From NCBI GenBank assembly GCA_039180865.1, contig JBCDCZ010000186.1:1-8893 (forward strand): a stretch of DNA of 8,893 nucleotides, given 5' to 3'. The position numbers and the translations under genes were made by a program. Shown in pieces: positions 6,952-8,893 of this stretch (its first letter is position 1; every line of letters starts with the position of its first letter). A model generated the notes under the pieces. It saw only the letters and a list, made by a program, of their open reading frames with translations. It was not told the origin of the DNA and searched no databases. Origin of the DNA: JBCDCU01 sp039180865 (lineage in GTDB: Bacteria > Pseudomonadota > Alphaproteobacteria > Rhizobiales > JACESI01).

Positions 6952-7464
6952 ATGCCTGAACGGAGCACAAAGCTGACGCACATTGCCGAGGACGGTTCCG
7001 CCAACATGGTCGATGTCGCCGAAAAGTCGGTGACGACACGGGTCGCCCGTACCGAAGGCGCCGTTGTCATGAAGCCAGAGACGCTTGAGATGATCGTGAG
7101 CGGCAATGCCAAGAAGGGTGACGTGCTCGCCACTGCGCGCCTTGCGGGCATTATGGCTGCAAAAAAGACATCAGACCTCATTCCCCTTTGCCATCCCCTC
7201 GCCCTCACGAAAGTAAGCGTTGATATCACCCCGGACACGGATTTGCCCGGTCTGCGAATTGAAGCCATGGCGAAATGCGAGGGGAAAACAGGCGTCGAAA
7301 TGGAAGCCTTGACGGCTGCTTCCGTTGCCTGTCTCACAGTCTACGATATGGCAAAAGCCGTCGATCGCTCGATGACGATCACGGGTATCAGGCTTATGGA
7401 AAAATCGGGGGGTGTCTCTGGCGACTTCGTCGCTGATGACCTAGAGCCCAAGATCGGGACCTGA
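6952..7464 (+). CDS. moaC: Cyclic pyranopterin monophosphate synthase (molybdenum cofactor step 1)
   Basis: Acts with the radical-SAM enzyme MoaA: MoaC turns the cyclo-dihydro-GTP intermediate into cyclic pyranopterin monophosphate. The 170-residue protein has the near-invariant landmarks MVDVAEKSVTTRVA near the N-terminus, KKGDVLATARLAGI (Lys55, equivalent to the E. coli catalytic Lys51), KKTSDLIPLCHPL (His81), GVEMEALTAASVACLTVYDMAKAVD (Asp132 and Lys135, equivalents of E. coli Asp128 and Lys131) and KSGGVSGDF near the end. The ATG is 2 bp after the trpC stop with only a weak purine-rich ribosome site, suggesting reliance on coupled translation. No moaA is seen in the window. Linkage of moaC and moeA to trpDC is familiar in alphaproteobacteria. 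Confidence 0.97.
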   Translation: MPERSTKLTHIAEDGSANMVDVAEKSVTTRVARTEGAVVMKPETLEMIVSGNAKKGDVLATARLAGIMAAKKTSDLIPLCHPLALTKVSVDITPDTDLPGLRIEAMAKCEGKTGVEMEALTAASVACLTVYDMAKAVDRSMTITGIRLMEKSGGVSGDFVADDLEPKIGT

Positions 7465-7469
7465 AATCG

Positions 7470-8666
7470 ATGCTCGTACCGGTCGATGAGGCAGTTTCAC
7501 GGGTTCTGAAAGCAGCCCGACTAAACAAGGCAATCTCACTCCCCCTTCATGATGCGGATGGATATAGGCTGGCGGAGGATGTCGCTGCGACACGCACCCA
7601 GCCTCCCTTCGCGGCTTCTGCGATGGACGGCTACGCTGTGCGTCGAGCCGATCTCGACGAAGGCACCGTCTTAAAGGTCATTGGTGAGGCGGCGGCGGGT
7701 CACAGCTTTTCGCAGTCATTGGGCACGCGAGAGGCGGTCAGGATTTTCACCGGTGCACCCCTTCCGGATGGAGCCGATACGATCCTTATCCAGGAAGACG
7801 CTGAAACATCCGGGCAAAATGAAATAATACCGAAGTCGCTTCCAAAACATGGCGACTATGTCCGCCCGGCGGGTATGGACTTTGCCGAGAATGAAACACT
7901 GCTCAAAAAGGGAACGCGGCTGAATTTCCAGTCGCTTTCACTTGCAGCGGCTATGAACCTTCCGAACCTTCCCGTGTTTGAGAAACCGCGCGTTGGCATC
8001 GTGTCGAATGGCGACGAACTTGTGGTTCCCGGAGGATCTCCCGGTCCGGACCAGATTATTTCGTCAAACGCATTCGGCGTCGCGAGCCTCATTCGCGAAA
8101 ACGGCGGTGTTGCAATCGACTATGGCATTGCGCCCGATAGGCCCGAGGCAATACGCGCATCGTTTGAAGGCGCGCGGAAGGATGGCTCAGACGTGATCGT
8201 AACCTTAGGCGGCGCATCCGTCGGTGATCATGACCTTGTCCGGCCAGTTCTCCTCGATATGGGGGCTGAATTAGACTTCTGGAAAATCGCCATGCGGCCG
8301 GGCAAACCTTTCATGTTCGGGTTACTCGACGGCGTTCTTATTCTCGGTATGCCCGGCAATCCGGTTTCCAGTCTTGTTTGCAGCATCTTGTTCCTGAAAC
8401 CCCTGCTCCTCGCCATGCAGGGCGACGATCCAACTTTCAAAGTCTTCAAAGCGGCACTCACGCGCCCATTGCCGAAAAACAGCCACCGTCAGGGTTATCT
8501 TAGAGCGACAGTCGACTTTTCCGGGAAGGGATATCAGGCTTCGCCATTTGACCAGCAAGACAGTTCGATCCTGACTGTCCTCGCTCAAGCGAACGCTCTC
8601 GTTATCCGACCACCCAATGCAGTAGCTGCAGCAGCGGGCGAAGAATGTGAATTCGTCTGGCTCTGA
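7470..8666 (+). CDS. moeA: Molybdopterin molybdenumtransferase
   Basis: Inserts molybdate into adenylylated molybdopterin to make active molybdenum cofactor in the cytoplasm. The 398-residue protein shows the MoeA domain order: an N-terminal part with AMDGYA (51-56, Asp53), IFTGAPLPDGADT (Thr94), NGDEL (180-184, Glu183), the MoCF-binding segment LGGASVGDHD (246-255, Asp253), MRPGKP (285-290) and GMPGNPVS (293-300, Pro295 and Pro298), then a C-terminal beta domain of about 75 residues. These match key residues known in E. coli MoeA at small offsets. The start at ATG 7470, 5 bp after the moaC stop, gives MLVPVDEAVSRVL, as in relatives. It appears to be the last gene of the operon. I find no convincing intrinsic terminator after it, so some readthrough into lexA is possible. 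Confidence 0.97.
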   Translation: MLVPVDEAVSRVLKAARLNKAISLPLHDADGYRLAEDVAATRTQPPFAASAMDGYAVRRADLDEGTVLKVIGEAAAGHSFSQSLGTREAVRIFTGAPLPDGADTILIQEDAETSGQNEIIPKSLPKHGDYVRPAGMDFAENETLLKKGTRLNFQSLSLAAAMNLPNLPVFEKPRVGIVSNGDELVVPGGSPGPDQIISSNAFGVASLIRENGGVAIDYGIAPDRPEAIRASFEGARKDGSDVIVTLGGASVGDHDLVRPVLLDMGAELDFWKIAMRPGKPFMFGLLDGVLILGMPGNPVSSLVCSILFLKPLLLAMQGDDPTFKVFKAALTRPLPKNSHRQGYLRATVDFSGKGYQASPFDQQDSSILTVLAQANALVIRPPNAVAAAAGEECEFVWL

Positions 8667-8727
8667 GAAGACCAGCTTTCAAGTCTCAAAATTAACCGTG
8701 TATCGAGTTATTGAGGGATGAGAACAA

Positions 8728-8808
8728 ATGGTCAGCAAATCTTTCAAACTTAGCGACATACGGTCACAGTTTCTTAACGCTTGCAGAACAGAATTAGAAC
8801 AAGTATAA
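8728..8808 (+). CDS. Possible 26-codon small ORF in the moeA-lexA gap
   Basis: ATG 8728 opens a 26-residue frame (starts MVSKSFKLSDIRSQFL, contains CRTELEQ) that ends at TAA 8806-8808, inside the -10 box of the lexA promoter. GAGGGA (8713-8718) lies 9 bp upstream at a usable ribosome-binding distance. It could be translated only from transcripts entering from moeA or from an unseen promoter, not from the lexA promoter. I recognise no family. A frame this short is expected by chance, so the call rests only on the ribosome site. Confidence 0.2.
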   Translation: MVSKSFKLSDIRSQFLNACRTELEQV

Positions 8809-8809
8809 A
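8781..8809 (+). promoter_or_regulatory. Probable lexA promoter
   Basis: TTGCAG (8781-8786) as -35 is separated by 17 bp from TATAAA (8804-8809), a good -10. Predicted transcription start is near 8816, giving a leader of roughly 37 nt with GGGAG (8837-8841) 11 bp before the lexA ATG. The SOS box fills the spacer, where bound LexA would block RNA polymerase. The -35 matches consensus only in its first three bases. Confidence 0.6.
8786..8800 (+). promoter_or_regulatory. LexA binding site (SOS box, GAAC-N7-GAAC)
   Basis: GAAC (8786-8789), seven bases AGAATTA, GAAC (8797-8800) is an exact match to the direct-repeat operator known for alphaproteobacterial LexA, unlike the palindromic CTG-N10-CAG box of E. 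coli. It lies 52 bp upstream of the lexA start and between the -35 and -10 boxes, so it indicates autorepression of lexA that is relieved after DNA damage. Confidence 0.85.
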
Positions 8810-8810
8810 T

Positions 8811-8825
8811 GTTCTAGTTTTGTCC
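8811..8825 (-). promoter_or_regulatory. Imperfect second LexA-like site (GTTC-N7-GTCC)
   Basis: GTTC (8811-8814), seven bases, GTCC (8822-8825) is the same operator read on the opposite strand, with one mismatch in its second half. It covers the predicted transcription start. Together with GAAC at 8797-8800 its first half also forms a GAAC-N10-GTTC inverted pair. Secondary binding is plausible but weaker than at the exact box. Confidence 0.4.
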
Positions 8826-8852
8826 GCCCAAGATTCGGGAGCACAGCGCCAA

Positions 8853-8893
8853 ATGCTTACGCGAAAACAGCACGAACTGCTCATGTTCATCAA
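8853..8893 (+). CDS. lexA: LexA repressor, N-terminal fragment cut by the window end
   Basis: The last 41 bp encode MLTRKQHELLMFI, the characteristic beginning of alphaproteobacterial LexA (normally MLTRKQ.ELL.FI), at the start of the winged helix-turn-helix DNA-binding domain. The remaining protein, including the self-cleaving protease domain, lies outside the window. Identity is supported by the SOS box and promoter directly upstream and by position after moeA, its usual neighbour in this class. LexA represses DNA-damage genes and cleaves itself when activated RecA forms. Confidence 0.9.
   Translation, partial: MLTRKQHELLMFI

Noticed and set aside
7956..7973. Tandem 9-bp repeat AACCTTCCG/AACCTTCCC in moeA
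   Set aside because: It encodes NLPNLP in frame within a normal MoeA sequence; two short copies do not indicate a functional repeat.
8667..8690. Possible terminator hairpin just after moeA (GAG-AA-GAC ... GTCTC)
   Set aside because: Only two 3-bp stems interrupted by a bulge and no following T-run; too weak to call.

Overview
The window is about 8.9 kb of moderately GC-rich DNA, almost wholly coding. It looks like a housekeeping chromosomal segment from an alphaproteobacterium, most likely of the order Hyphomicrobiales/Rhizobiales or a close relative. The evidence is the gene order ppiD-trpE-trpG-trpD-trpC-moaC-moeA-lexA, the alphaproteobacterial style of the proteins (PpiD, TrpC, LexA N-terminus), and a LexA operator of the alphaproteobacterial GAAC-N7-GAAC type. 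The genus cannot be named from the sequence alone. I see no mobile element, CRISPR array, tRNA, rRNA or anomalous island.

Layout. Positions 3-83 (+) hold an open stretch that may be the C-terminal end of an unidentified gene. It converges on tpiA (867-118, minus strand; triosephosphate isomerase). A 173-bp divergent intergenic region (868-1040) separates tpiA from ppiD and contains a 13-bp palindrome, three copies of a CGCAGT-type half-site and a candidate promoter. From 1041 to 8666 seven genes run on the plus strand with gaps of 2 to 27 bp or an 11-bp overlap, which is the signature of one operon: ppiD (membrane-anchored periplasmic folding factor), trpE and trpG (anthranilate synthase, two separate subunits), trpD, trpC, moaC and moeA. 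A 186-bp gap follows. It contains a promoter with an embedded SOS box, and the window ends 41 bp into lexA.

How the genes work together. TrpE/TrpG, TrpD and TrpC make anthranilate, then phosphoribosyl anthranilate, and then (after TrpF, not in this window) indole-glycerol phosphate; trpF, trpB and trpA must lie elsewhere. MoaC and MoeA act early and late in molybdenum cofactor synthesis and have no direct metabolic link to tryptophan, so their place here is a conserved gene-order association. The trp genes begin only 4 bp after ppiD, leaving no room for a trp leader/attenuator next to trpE. Transcriptional control of the pathway would therefore have to act upstream of ppiD or be absent, with feedback on TrpE (LLES motif present) doing the work. 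Four of the seven operon genes appear to start with GTG or TTG.

I found no evidence of an undescribed system. The most informative non-coding signals are the compound lexA operator and the operator-like repeats between tpiA and ppiD.
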